Shown here one piece after another: positions 20,345-31,290 of a stretch of 64,000 nt of DNA (position 1 is its first letter; each line of letters starts with the position of its first letter). Location: contig JAZKJV010003270.1 in NCBI GenBank assembly GCA_037367405.1, positions 62,001-126,000 of the forward strand, in the 5' to 3' direction. Source of the stretch: Ottelia alismoides. Its lineage: Eukaryota; Streptophyta; Magnoliopsida; Alismatales; Hydrocharitaceae. Below the pieces are notes generated by a model that was given only the letters and a program-made list of their open reading frames with translations, was not told where the DNA came from and did not search any database. The translations under genes and the position numbers were made by a program.

Positions 20345-23300
20345 TAAAAACCCTAGTAAATGCGTGTGAATAGGCTTAATTTAGGCATTTTAGCATTCAT
20401 TCATCATGGTGTAAATACTGTATAAAATGCAGTTTTTAAAAGCCAAAATTATAGAATAAAGAAAAGAAAAGAAAAAGAATAAAATATTGCAAATATTATA
20501 TGACCCGAAACACCGAGACCTAGGCATCTTGATGAATTGGTTGACAAGGAATAAAGTAGGGGGAGATAAGGGCCAAAACACAATAAAAATACTCATTCAT
20601 TCTTTATTCATTTTGGGACCTATTTTTGGTTCCATTTGTTAGACCTCAAATAAAGAAACTTTGTACATGAAAGTTGCAGCTAATTTCATATAGAAAAATA
20701 CAAAATTAGATTTCACTCAAAAATAATGTACAGATAAAAAGTTATGGTCTGAATAAAAATCTAGAATCCCAACTTTCAGACATGTATCTCACAAATTAAA
20801 TCTCCAAATACATCAAACTCACCTTTACTTCTATATAAGATAAAATAAGCTATTTAATGGCGGTGGTTTTGCATTTGGCAGAGCTACGGTTTGAAAGTTG
20901 AGTTTTGGACCCATATTGTATACTTGTACAGATTAAAATATTCATTTTATTTATTCATTATTATTATATTTTAATAATTTTGTAAATATTATTATTAGAA
21001 TAAAAACATAAATAAAATACAAAAATAAAATACTTGTAATATAATACATAGGTATAATACCTGTATACATACCTACACAGAACCTATTTCTATTTTATTA
21101 AATATACAAAACACATCAGAAAAATAAAAATAAAATATATATTTGTGTCTAAAAATATTCTAGAAGTTTATAAAATAATAAACAAAAATAAATAAATTAA
21201 ATAAACAAAATAAAAATAAAATACTAAAATATATAGATAATATACCTATAAAGGGTATAAAAGGCAACTTGTAATTATAAACCTCGAAAAAATAAATAAA
21301 AATTACCATAAAATAATTTATAAAAATAGAAATATTTTTTTAATAACCTAAAATTAATAAATTCTATTACTAATTTTAAATGATTTTAATTATTTTCTAG
21401 GGGATTTTTCTTGGTTGGTCTACGTGGACCAACCAGGTTCATCTGACAGTTGACCTCGGTCAACTGTCTGACCTCCTCCCCTAGCATTGTCAGAACCAAG
21501 TTTTGTCTCTTTTTCTCGAATTTTTTCGAGGCATTTTCTTTCACCAAATCATGTCAACGCCTTCTGCAAATTTGTTGCTCGATTACCCAGGATACTCGCG
21601 CATGGTTTAGCTCGGTCTGTGGACTCACGATTCGCGTGATATTCTTCGATCTTCACGCTTCGACCGTCAACTCTTCAAAAGCCACACCAGACGCCCCTTC
21701 AATTCTTGATCCCTCTTCCTCCACCTACACCGAGTTTGCAAGCGTTCTTTGTGCTCCTGGTGACAACAAGAACACAATAAGCCCAAGCTCGAGCCCTTTG
21801 GAGTCGAATCGAGGTGGTCCAAGCCCCTCGCCAGAGCGCCGCCTGCAGCTCGCTGTAGCCCACGCCGGTGAGTCTCCCTCCTATCTTTTTTCGTTTTCTT
21901 GTAGCTTTTGCTTAGGATAACTTAGCTTAGCAGTAGTTTAAGATTCCATTGCATCTTTCATCGTGAATCGTCAGCCGAAGTTCACGGCGGAGCTTAGCTT
22001 CGCCTTCCCCCTCCGCCTTCATCCATTACCTACAGCCTCCACGATCACCTCCATTTCATTACTCATCACTCCGTCGCTCTTCTCCACCCATCCATCCACC
22101 TCGATCTCGCTCAGATCGAGCCGACCGAGCTCCATCTCCGCCGTACGCCGGAGCTCTTTGCTGGACCACCATTTAACATCCATTCCCCTCCATTTTGCGC
22201 CGAACGTATTGTCTCTTTGTTCCCACTTCTAACCCTACAGAGAGGAGCCCAAGAGGAGGCTCTATCGAGCCTCGATAGTCCAGGGAAGCAGCTCCCAAGC
22301 GACTCCCCTCGTCCGAGCACCTCCGGTCATCTCAGCTCCGGCTGAGAAGCTTATTCGTAGCGGACGAGTCACATGACCATTTTACCCTCTGTCCGGGGCC
22401 AGTGGAGGTCGTGTGTCGGCCGGAATCAACGATCCAAGCAACCTGCAGGCGGTGTTCTTCGCCATCCTCTCCCTGCCGTCGGATCGGCCTTGTTCTTCCA
22501 GCCGCTCAGTTACCGTTGGATCGGCCGCTGCCTCAGCCGTCAGATCTTCCGAGGCCGATCTAATCTCAGCTGCACAACGCCATGGGGTACGGGCCGTCCG
22601 ATTAGCACCATGTGTCAAGTCGAGCCGCATCGCCGCCGTCCACCAGCGCCTCTTCCTCAGCCGCTGGATGCGCCACGTGGATAAGTGATTCGTTCCTAGC
22701 CACACGATTATTTCCTAGGTATTTTGCATTTTAAACCCAAAGCTTTCTGTTAATTGCAGATATGCCCTTGTGCGTAGATATTATAATATGTTTTGTGTAA
22801 ATTGCACTCAGACCTTGCCGAATTTTATTATTTGCTTTTATGCCCCTGTGAACAGCAGAACAGGTGCTGTGCGCGTGACTTTTTTGGTGAAATTGCAATG
22901 TTTTCCCTGGAGCTTTTAATATTTGCATTTATGCCCCTGCCAGTAATGTATTTTCTCTTTGTTTCCTTTATTTATTGCATGTATCTATAAAACCCCGAAA
23001 ATTCTCAAAAAATAGATTTAGGGTCATGTTGACTTGTGCTTCCACGTCATATTTTTATTTTGTATTTTATGGCATTTTAGTATTTATAAAAACTCAGAAA
23101 CACGTATTTTCAGCACTATTTGCATTAGATATACATAAAACTTATAAAAACACGTCAGAAAAATCCTAAAAAAATATATGTTGTGTATTTTCGTGTCTTT
23201 TAACTTCTATCCAAAAACCATTAAAAATCTCAAAACAAAAACCTCAAAAATTGGAAAACACCTAAAAACTTCAAAAAAATCTAAAAAAGCCTAGAAAAAT

Positions 23301-24053
23301 CCTAAAAATATAAACCCAGCTTCTGTAGCTTGTATGTTTTATTGTCTATAAACCCAGCTTTTGTAGCTTGTCTGTTTTATTGTCTTTTATTTAAAATTAA
23401 TTTGGGAAAATTTTGTTACTGTTTACTATTTTTCATTCCCATTTTAATCTCGGCCAGCAGCTAATTCATTGTTTTCTTGTATTTTGACTTTTAAAAATAT
23501 AAAAAATATTCAGAAAAATTTTCAAAAATCACAAAAACACTATAAATATAAAAAAAGATAAAAGAACATTTTATTTTCTGATTTTTGAGCATTTTCCCTA
23601 TTTTTATAAATACCTTATTCCACCTTTTCTTATATTATATATATATCTGCGATTATTGAAAAAGAAAATAGAAAACAATATAAAATATAAAAGGAAAATA
23701 TAATCAGAATATTAAAAATAAAAAATTATATATATAAATTTAAAAAGAAAATAAAAAATTTACAAAATTAAAAATCCAAAAAAAGAATTCATATTGGCTA
23801 AGTAGTTCATTAGACATAGACCTTGACTTTTAGTCTACTCGCTCTACACCTTTGTTTCCTGTGTTCGACCCCTACTTGCTTGCCACTGAACATTTTTAGT
23901 AGGGAATAATAAATTTTGATCCTTGCTCTTGATTGCTTAATTAATTGTGTGGGTTAATTGTTGACGAACGTGAATGATTGAGTAGTCGCCCTAGTGATAG
24001 TGAGTCTGATTTGTTAGACCACTATTTAGCGGCTCTCGCAATCTCGTTTTTCA
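20345..24053 (+). repeat. G3 5' LTR (first 44 bp missing)
   Basis: Aligns with the 3' LTR from its position 35281 onward, so the TGATGAATC tip is absent. AT-rich outer parts flank a GC-rich island (about 21440-22690). A 38-bp tandem duplication (23309-23384) is private to this copy. The end TTTTTCA is followed by two bases and the PBS. Confidence 0.92.
23309..23384 (+). repeat. 38-bp tandem duplication in the G3 5' LTR
   Basis: TATAAACCCAGCTT at 23309 recurs at 23347 with few differences; the 3' LTR has the segment once (about 38222). It arose after the element inserted. Confidence 0.85.
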
Positions 24054-24055
24054 AA

Positions 24056-24073
24056 TGGCGCCATTGTCGGGGA
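24056..24073 (+). other. G3 primer binding site (tRNA-Asp type)
   Basis: TGGCGCCATTGTCGGGGA matches the canonical TGGCGCCGTTGCCGGGGA at 16 of 18 positions, complementary to the 3' end of plant tRNA-Asp including CCA. It lies two bases after the LTR end. Confidence 0.95.
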
Positions 24074-24200
24074 GCATCGGCCTGTAGAGTACACTTGTGT
24101 CTTTTCTAGCCATTTTTGATTATCTATTTTTAGTGTACAATTTGTTTTGAACTATCTGACATCTATTTATTTTTTTCTTGGGAGGGACCACTGACCGAGG

Positions 24201-24220
24201 AGGATCGCCTAGGCGATCCT
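24201..24220. promoter_or_regulatory. 20-bp perfect palindrome in the G3 leader
   Basis: AGGATCGCCTAGGCGATCCT is identical to its reverse complement. It starts 128 bp downstream of the PBS, where retroviral genomes carry dimer-initiation hairpins. A dimerisation role is inference. Confidence 0.6.
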
Positions 24221-24387
24221 GAGCATCCTTGGGAGGAGGAGCCAGCTATTCTACCCTAGCCTGCAGGAGAGAGCAGGAGAACTTGAGACAGAGAGAGATA
24301 GTTAGTTTTTTTTATTGTGAGAGAGAGACATTTGATAAATTTGTAATAATACAGGTACTCTGAACTTTGGCCTCTCGAGCCCAATTT

Positions 24388-24407
24388 CCAAGTGTTTGTT
24401 CACTTGG
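24388..24407 (+). promoter_or_regulatory. Conserved leader hairpin
   Basis: CCAAGTG, loop TTTGTT, CACTTGG: a perfect 7-bp stem. G5 has GGTG-TCTGTT-CACC at 59638-59651 in the same sequence context (followed by TGGGGGC in both). The stem is kept although bases differ. Confidence 0.5.
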
Positions 24408-25846
24408 GGGCTCACCGCAGTTTTGACGCGTTTTCATCGCCTGCCAATTTTCGGTTTTATTTTATTTTTCCTTTCTCTTGTGGAATGAGCCTTTAGCATT
24501 TAGGCTTTGCTTGATCGAGTAAATTAGGTCCAAACACCCTAATAACCATTGCATGTACCTATAGTATGTTTTGGACTTAGTTTAAAATTAAACAGTCGCT
24601 TCATTGTCTTCATGCCTTAGTGTCGCGAGCCCACCCTGCCAAGCGCTGTTCCTGAACTCGATTTGTCGAGAGGAGGATGGGTGAGCCTATATCGGACTCT
24701 TGGAATGAAGATCGGTGACCGACTTGTGGTTCTTCACGCTAGAAATTGCCTGCTTGGGACGATTTCCATGTCAATATTGGCATATAGATTAGGTTTATAA
24801 ATTCATGTTTGCATCCCCCATGGAGAGAGCTGGGAGGCGCTGTAATTCTTCTATCTTTGCATTCATCATTTAGGAACAAATGTGAGATTTCCATCTTAGT
24901 GCCGCCTTGCATTGCTTTTCTGACTCTTCTCCCTCTATTTTTGGATCAAGTAGGAATCAAGAAAATACAAAAACGTTAGGCGCTTGTATTGAATAGACTC
25001 AAAACAAGTGATAACACCAATAAAATTTAAAAAGGGACTGCTAAATAAAACTTGACCTAAATAAAATTGATTAATTGGACTCATTGCCTTGGGGTGAGCA
25101 AAGCTCTCATTTGTGGTTCTAATCCTTCCCAGTGAGGTGAGCGTCGTCGTAAGGATTAGAGCCCAAAATCCTGTCTGCAGCTACCATGTGTATCGTCTGG
25201 ATTTTCGAAGTATTGGCTCTTCTATCGTACGTAGACGAATAGGGCTTGGTAGCCATTGATGACTCTCTATTGTGTAGAGCATTGACCTTGTCCGAAGTAT
25301 CGAGCATAGGCCACGCCTTCACGGGTGTGTTTGTCTCATCGTCTTGCGTCCGAGTAGGTTCTCGCACGCTCACAGGTTATTCCGTTGCGAGGAGATCCTT
25401 ATTGGTTTTGCCTATGGGCTTCCTCCCTATATTTCTTTGGCTGAGTAGTGATCCAAGAAGGGATACAAGGACCTCAAATAGCGCAGACTACAGGTTAAAC
25501 ATGTGGACAAGTACGGGATACTTTTCCGGCAGTACTCTCGCTCCTATAGGCGTAGCACTCTAAGGACTTGTGAAAAGATAATTGCCTGAAAATCAAATCT
25601 AAAACTCATAAAGATAATTACCGAACCTTCACGGCTTCACGGGTTGAGTTGGTGAATCCATTTCTTTGGGTTTGATTGATTAGTTGAATTAAGGTCAAGA
25701 TCAAAAACATCACGCCTTTGCGCCATTTTTGCTCTCCTTCCATTCACCCTTGCTCATTGTCAGCCTTCTACTGTTTTACATTCCTTTTCTTTCTTGTTTA
25801 CCTTTGTGCTCTTCATCCATCATCTTTCCCTTTTGACCTTCTCAAG

Positions 25847-27946
25847 ATGTCATCACACGGATGGTTCAGTCGGGACCTCGTCGATGCCCACATCGATTCT
25901 GTGTCAACAACGTCTTCCATAAATAGGGGTGATCTCCAAGAAGTTAGTTCGGATCTTGCGAATTTCTTCTTGGACTCCCTTATTCTCTCCTCTTTCAACA
26001 CATGCCTTTCACCAATAAATCTGCTATTCGGGATGGACTCGCAACCCGAATTAGCTCTTCCCCTTCAAATAAACCGGGATTACTCTTGTCCCCGACTCAA
26101 CCCTTTGTGGATGGAGATCGATTTCAGTCAATATCCTGTGCTTCGTTCACAACATTCTGGGATTGACCTTAATTCCAGATTCATCTCAACAGCGAGTGCT
26201 CTGAAAGATACTGATCAGGGTATACTCTGTCATGCAGATTCTCCACCCGATCACGAGCCAGAAATTCAAGTTCATTCTGAGATGGCCGGGGGAAGAGGAA
26301 AGGGACCACGACCCCAACCTGAACCTGAAGTTAATCCAGGGGGAGGGAAGTACACCACGCAGAACGAAGTTAACAGTCAGCTGCTGGCTTCCATTCAAGC
26401 CATCCAGCAATAGTTGACTAATCAAGCCCTGGCCCAGACCACCTTCCAAGATATGCTGAATGATCTGAGGAGGAGGGACGATGCCAGAGATGGTCGCAGG
26501 GAGGATGATCCGAATCAAGAGCCCAATTTTGAAGAGGTCAAAGATGAGTTCTCAGTGGGAGGACCCTAATTTGATGCAGCGGAAGCAGATTTACCGCAGC
26601 CAAAGCCTATGCTGAAGAAAACATATAACCCAGGAGCGGGACGCATCACTGAGTGGATTCAGGTTCCACGTATTCATGCCCACTTCGAGCTGAAGCCGCA
26701 GTTTCTGTCCCTGCTTCCCACATTCCACGGGAATACCACTGAGAATCCATATATCTTTCCCAAGAAGTTTGGCCGCATCTGTGCTACTGCTCACTACCAT
26801 GGTATTCCTCTGGGTGTAGTCAAGATGACCGCCTTTCCCTTCAGCCTCCAAGACAAGGCCCTATATTGGGTCGACAACCTAGGGAAGGTAGTCACGACTT
26901 GGGAGGAGCTGAAGTCTGCATTTCTCCATAAGTTCTATCCTCTCGGGCGATTGAATCAGATGTGTGCCCGTATCTCAAGTTTCTGCCAGCAGCCCCACGA
27001 GACTATCCATGAGGCGTGGGAGAGATTCAAGGATCTCCAGGAGAAGTGTCCTCACCATGAAATTCCAAACACTAGTCTCGTGCAGCATTTCTTTGGTGGC
27101 CTATCACCTGAGAGCCAAAAGCTTGTAGATGCTGCTTGCAGCGGTTCGCATTTCAACAAGGACGAGGATGTGGTATGGAACGTCTTTGAGGAAATGGCTG
27201 AAGGAGAAGCCGCTCAATCCTCGTCCAGAGCATACATGAAGATACCAACTGCCATCAGCAAGCCAGTGAACATGGCTTCTCACACCAAGGACAAGGATGA
27301 GAGCTCCAACGTGAGCATCATTAGGAGCCACCTGTCTAAGGTGGATATCATTGAGAAGAGGTCGGAGGACCTCGAAAAATTATTAATCATCAAGAAGAGG
27401 ACCAAGGGCTTGGAAAAGCTCGATTTGATTTCCCAGCAGCTGTAGCAGCTCGTTCGTGCGTTGAATGCCAACATGTGCAACGCTGTGTCTACTTCTGCCG
27501 AGTCGAATGCTGAGAAGAAGGAGCCTACAATGCAGCAGAACCCTCAACCGACTCCACCGCAGCCCCAGCCTGTTCAGCACGTTTATTACGTGCAGGTTCC
27601 AGAGCAGCCCCCGCAGCCTCAGACACAGATGGTTGTATATCTATCTGAGTCCCAACCAGCCTACTCCGAGCAGTTCTCTCCACCCCCGCCACTAATTCAG
27701 GAGATCTATGGTGTATGGAACAATGAAGCGTAGCTGACCCGTCCTCAGGGACATCCTCAAGGTCAGAACATGGGCAACATGCCCTATCACCAGCAGCAGC
27801 AGGGTGGGAGACCCTTCCATCCCTTATACTAATACAAACCTCCATCTCACGGTAACACCTGGAGGCAGAATTACCAGCACGGTCCTCAGCAGTCCGGATA
27901 TCGCGGACAGGGATACCATCAACAACCGGCTGCCCCATACAACCAG
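25847..27946 (+). pseudogene. gag: G3 gag (interrupted by stops)
   Basis: First domain of the G3 polyprotein. The ATG at 25847 is chosen because it begins the hydrophilic sequence matching the G5 start (61124); the frame is open upstream to 25718. The capsid core (Retrotrans_gag type) lies at about 26609-27190 with WIQVPRIHAHFELKPQFLSL, TWEELKSAFLHKFYP and HETIHEAWERFKDL blocks. The C-terminal third is rich in Gln, Pro, Tyr and Gly, and no CCHC zinc knuckle is seen. In-frame stops lie at 26411 (TAG), 26567 (TAA), 27443 (TAG), 27731 (TAG) and 27830 (TAA). The frame is otherwise continuous. Confidence 0.9.
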
Positions 27947-29890
27947 TTGAACTCACAGTATTCATCCAACCTTCCTCGTCACCATTTTTCTCAGGGTTAC
28001 CAATCGCAGTCTCAGCCATCGTACCAGCACTCTAGGCCCCAGCAGGGGGATTCTTCTGAGATTGTGCCGGTTAATCCAGCCCTGGACTGCCTTGAACAAT
28101 TAATTAAGAACATGGATGAGATGACCCAGAAGATCGATGACCTAATGGCTGCCAAGACCGTCATACCAGCCCTGGTCAAAGCCAATCCGAATAACTTCCG
28201 ACGCAAGGAGCAGGTAGTCGGCAGTGTCCAACCCGAATCAGGTGAATTAAATTGTTTTTTATCTAATGTTGATACTCTCAGGAGCGGTAGGACACTCCAG
28301 CCATCAGCGACGGTGAAAGGAAAGCATCTTGCATCTGACGGGGAATCGTTAGTCCAGCTAGCACTAGGGCCAAGCAGAATTTTGGGAGTAGCACCATCAT
28401 TCAGAAAATCACAACAAAATGAAGAAAATAGCAAAACACAAAAAGAGAACAGCAACCTTGGTGGAGATAGGACAGCATTGGAGACGTCTGAACCTGCCTC
28501 AAAGCCAATTCATGTGCCAGCACCTGAATCCAAGCCCGTCATTTTTGGTCCACAAATTTTAGATGAATCCACTCCTTTTTGTCATCTACCTGTAAACAAC
28601 AATACGTACAATATTTTGAATGACATTAGTGGAGAGTTTGTAAATATTTCTTTTCCAGAAGCAATGAAAAAACACAAAAAAATGAAAAATTTGAAAAATG
28701 CTTTGTCTGATCCTGCCATTATAGAAATCATCCAGAATTTAGTACTGAACATGCCTTTGATGAAAGCTCTTGAGTACATGCCAGTTGTAAAGAAAGGATT
28801 GAAAGAGGCTTGCACAACCAAGCGCAGACCTCACCCTCACAACTCCATAAGCAAGGGTGGCAAGTCCAAAAAGCATATCCTCACAATGACCACCGTTAAT
28901 GCCATCAGCAACCTCCCGGATAAAAAGCCAGATATGGGAGCACCTCTTGTGCGTTGTCAGATGTTCAATCAGGAGTTTGAACGAACACTTCTCGACAACA
29001 GGTCTTCCGTCAACTTGATGCCAGCTTTGCTACTTACAAAATTCAAGCTAGGACCGCTCAAGCCTACAAAGATGATTCTGCAGTTTGCAGACAAATCAGT
29101 CAAGCGGCCTAGGGTCCGGTTGGAGGACGTGATAGTTACGGTCCAGGGAAAGCGATTCCCGGTTGATTTTGTGGTACTAGATATGGACATCCCCGCTCCA
29201 TTGCTCCTTACCCCAATCATACTTGCAAGACCATTTCTGCGGATATCAAACGCAGAAGTAAACTTTGGGACGGGAGAAATCACTTTTGGCGCTGGCGATG
29301 AAACAATCAGAGTGGAGACCATGCCAGAGGGAGCACCAACCGAACGAACATCTGCCTCATGTGCAAGGGTGATTGAGTGTTCTAACGACTGCGACTTTGT
29401 AGCAGAAATTCAAGACACTAGCTTATTCTTGGACGACAATGAGATCCATGAACTCCTCTGCTCTGAGGAGGGAATGGAGACCGTAGTCGAATTTCCCCTT
29501 ATCGATCGGGATGAGGAACTCCTTGATGTGTTGCATGAGACTGTCGTGGGGGTGATGTGCCTTCAAAACCAAGAGCAAATTTTTGAAGACTCTTGTGATG
29601 AGGAGGAAATCATCGAGACATTCTGTCAAGATTTGAGAGAAGAGGAAGAACAGATTATGGTGGACGCTGAACAGATAAAAGAATCACCACTTGCATTAAT
29701 AGCTTAGGTCACGTCGGAAGAAGCTCAGACCCCACCAGAGTTAAAACCCTTGCCCTCCAACATGAAATATGCCTTCCTTGCGGGAGAGCCGAACATGTAC
29801 CCGATTATTAGCAATGCACACCTGACAGAAGACCAAGAATGTTGTTTGATGGAGGCTCTTGAACTCAACCGCAAGGCGATAGGCTAGCGA
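27947..29890 (+). pseudogene. G3 gag-pol linker and aspartic protease
   Basis: A long open stretch of the same frame as gag (586 codons, 27947-29707). The 'TLRSGR' block (~28272) is a common mark of Athila-like gag-pol. The protease domain lies at about 28930-29320: active site LLDNRSSVNLMP where the family has Asp-Ser/Leu-Gly-Ala, so the Gly is Arg; then FADKSVKRPRVRLEDV and VLDMDIPAPLLLTPIILARPFL. The loss of the glycine suggests an inactive enzyme. An acidic linker follows. Stops are at 29705 (TAG) and 29885 (TAG, one transition from TGG). RT follows in the same frame. Confidence 0.88.
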
Positions 29891-30560
29891 ACTTCGGATC
29901 TCCATGGGATCAATCCGTCACTATGCTCGCATCGCATTTTACTGGAAGAAGATTGCAGGCCCTCTCGAGAACTTCAAAGAAGATTAAATCCTAATCCGTG
30001 GGAGGTTGTTATGAAAGAGATCCAGAAGTGGTGTGATGTGGGATTTATTTATCCCATCTCCGACAGCAAATGGGTGAGCCCTCTGCATGTTGTGCCAAAG
30101 AAATCAGGGATCACCATTGTGAAGAACGACAAAGGAGAGGAGATCGCAACAATAGTACCCACTTCTTGGCGAGTGTGCGTGAACTACAGAAGACTTAACC
30201 TCGCTACCAAGAAGGACCACTTTCCTTTACCCTTCATCGACCAGATCTTGGAGAGATTGGCCGCGAAGGAATATTTCTGCTTCTTGGATGGCTACTCTGG
30301 GTACAATCAAGTTGTTATTGCTCATGAAGATCAAGAGAAGACCATGTTCACCTGTCCTTTTGGTACATATGCCTTCAGACGGATGCCATTCGGGCTTTGC
30401 AACGCCCCAGCCACATTTCAGAGGTGTATGCTTGCAGTTTCTGCCGATATGGTGGGCAGCTTTCTCGAGGTCTTTATGGACGAATTTTCGGTCTAAAGGG
30501 ATTCATTCGATTAATGTCTGGATTATTTAGACCTAGTCTTACGGAGGTGCTGCGAAGTCA
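29891..30560 (+). pseudogene. G3 reverse transcriptase (broken, FMDD mutated)
   Basis: RVT_1 family, same frame as gag. Blocks in order: LNPNPWEVVMKEIQKW, WVSPLHVVPKKSG, WRVCVNYRRLNLATKKDHFPLPF, FLDGYSGYNQ with the first catalytic Asp (~30285), MPFGLCNAPATFQRCM, then FMDEFSV (~30475) where the family has FMDD, so the second Asp of the pair is Glu. Stops at 30494 (TAA) and 30512 (TAA). The thumb continues as CLDYLDLVLRRC. It would copy element RNA into DNA in the particle; this copy is inactive. Confidence 0.92.
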
Positions 30561-31290
30561 ATCTTATGCTCTCGTGGGAGAAGAGCATCTTCATGGAGAC
30601 CGAAGGAATCGTGCTGGGTCACGTTGTTTCTAAACGTGGTATGGAAGTTGACCAAGCCAAGGTGGATGTGATTTCCAAACTTGAGACACCTACAACCATT
30701 AAACAAGTCAGGTCATTCTTGGGCCATGTCGGTTTTTACCGACAATTCATCAAAGATTTCATCAAATTGGCCAGACCGTTGACTGAGTTGCTCGACAAGG
30801 AGAATGAATTCATTGTGGATGACCGTGTTCTCCTTGCTTTTAATCAACTGAAAGAACTCATCACACATGCCCCTGACTTACAGCCACCGATTTGGACTCA
30901 GCATTTCGAGATAATGACCTATGCGTCAGATTATGCCATTGGTGTTGTACTTTAACAGAGAAAAGATAATGTACCATTTGCGATTCACTTTGCTAGTCGA
31001 ACGCTCGTCGAATCCCAGAGAAATTACACTGTCACTGAAAAGAGCTGCTAGCGGTAGTTTTTTCCCTAGAACAGTTTAGATCCTACCTCCTTGGATCCAA
31101 AGTAATCATTTACACTGATTATTCGGCCATTCGGTACTTACAACAGAAGAAGGACGCCAAACCACGTCTCATTTGGTGGATCCTTCTCCTCCAGGAATTT
31201 GACTTGGAAATTAAAGATAAACATGGGGTAAAGAATGTGGTGGTCGATCATCTATCAAGGCTTCCTGAGCTGGAATCTCCTGAGCTGAAA
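30561..31290 (+). pseudogene. G3 RT connection and RNase H (frameshifted)
   Basis: The connection region (LGHVVSKRGMEVDQAKVDVI, SFLGHVGFYRQFIKDFIKLARPLTELL) leads into RNase H (MTYASDYAIGVVL, ~30920). A TAA lies at 30953. One base is missing near 31044 in the TEKELLAV block, so the rest ([22 protein letters not shown], then [10 protein letters not shown]) continues in another frame. The family's Asp residues near 'YASDYA' and 'YTDYSA' are present. Confidence 0.87.

Larger units (their letters stand above)
24074..25846 (+). mobile_element. G3 leader
   Basis: 1.77 kb of non-coding sequence between PBS and gag. It contains a 20-bp perfect palindrome (24201-24220), a small hairpin (24388-24407) conserved in G5, and a conserved block with a splice-donor-like core (24819-24852). 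The 25155-25373 stretch is also conserved in G5 (60411-60629) but shows no codon-like substitution pattern. Upstream of the chosen gag ATG (25847) the frame stays open back to 25718. Confidence 0.75.

Noticed and set aside
21450..21920. 156-codon frame conserved in both G3 LTRs.
   Set aside because: The LTRs are copies of one sequence, so the frame is expected in both. Substitutions seen include many amino-acid changes. Kept only as a point to test.
25119..25373. Antisense open frame in the G3 leader that aligns without gaps (36 of 73 residues identical) with one in G5 (60405-60629).
   Set aside because: Counting the 58 nucleotide differences over 219 bases by codon position gives about 16 at third, 23 at second and 19 at first positions. 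A coding frame should have an excess at third positions. The E-type copy also lacks an ATG (GTG, with a stop just upstream). The conservation is of nucleotides, not of a protein.
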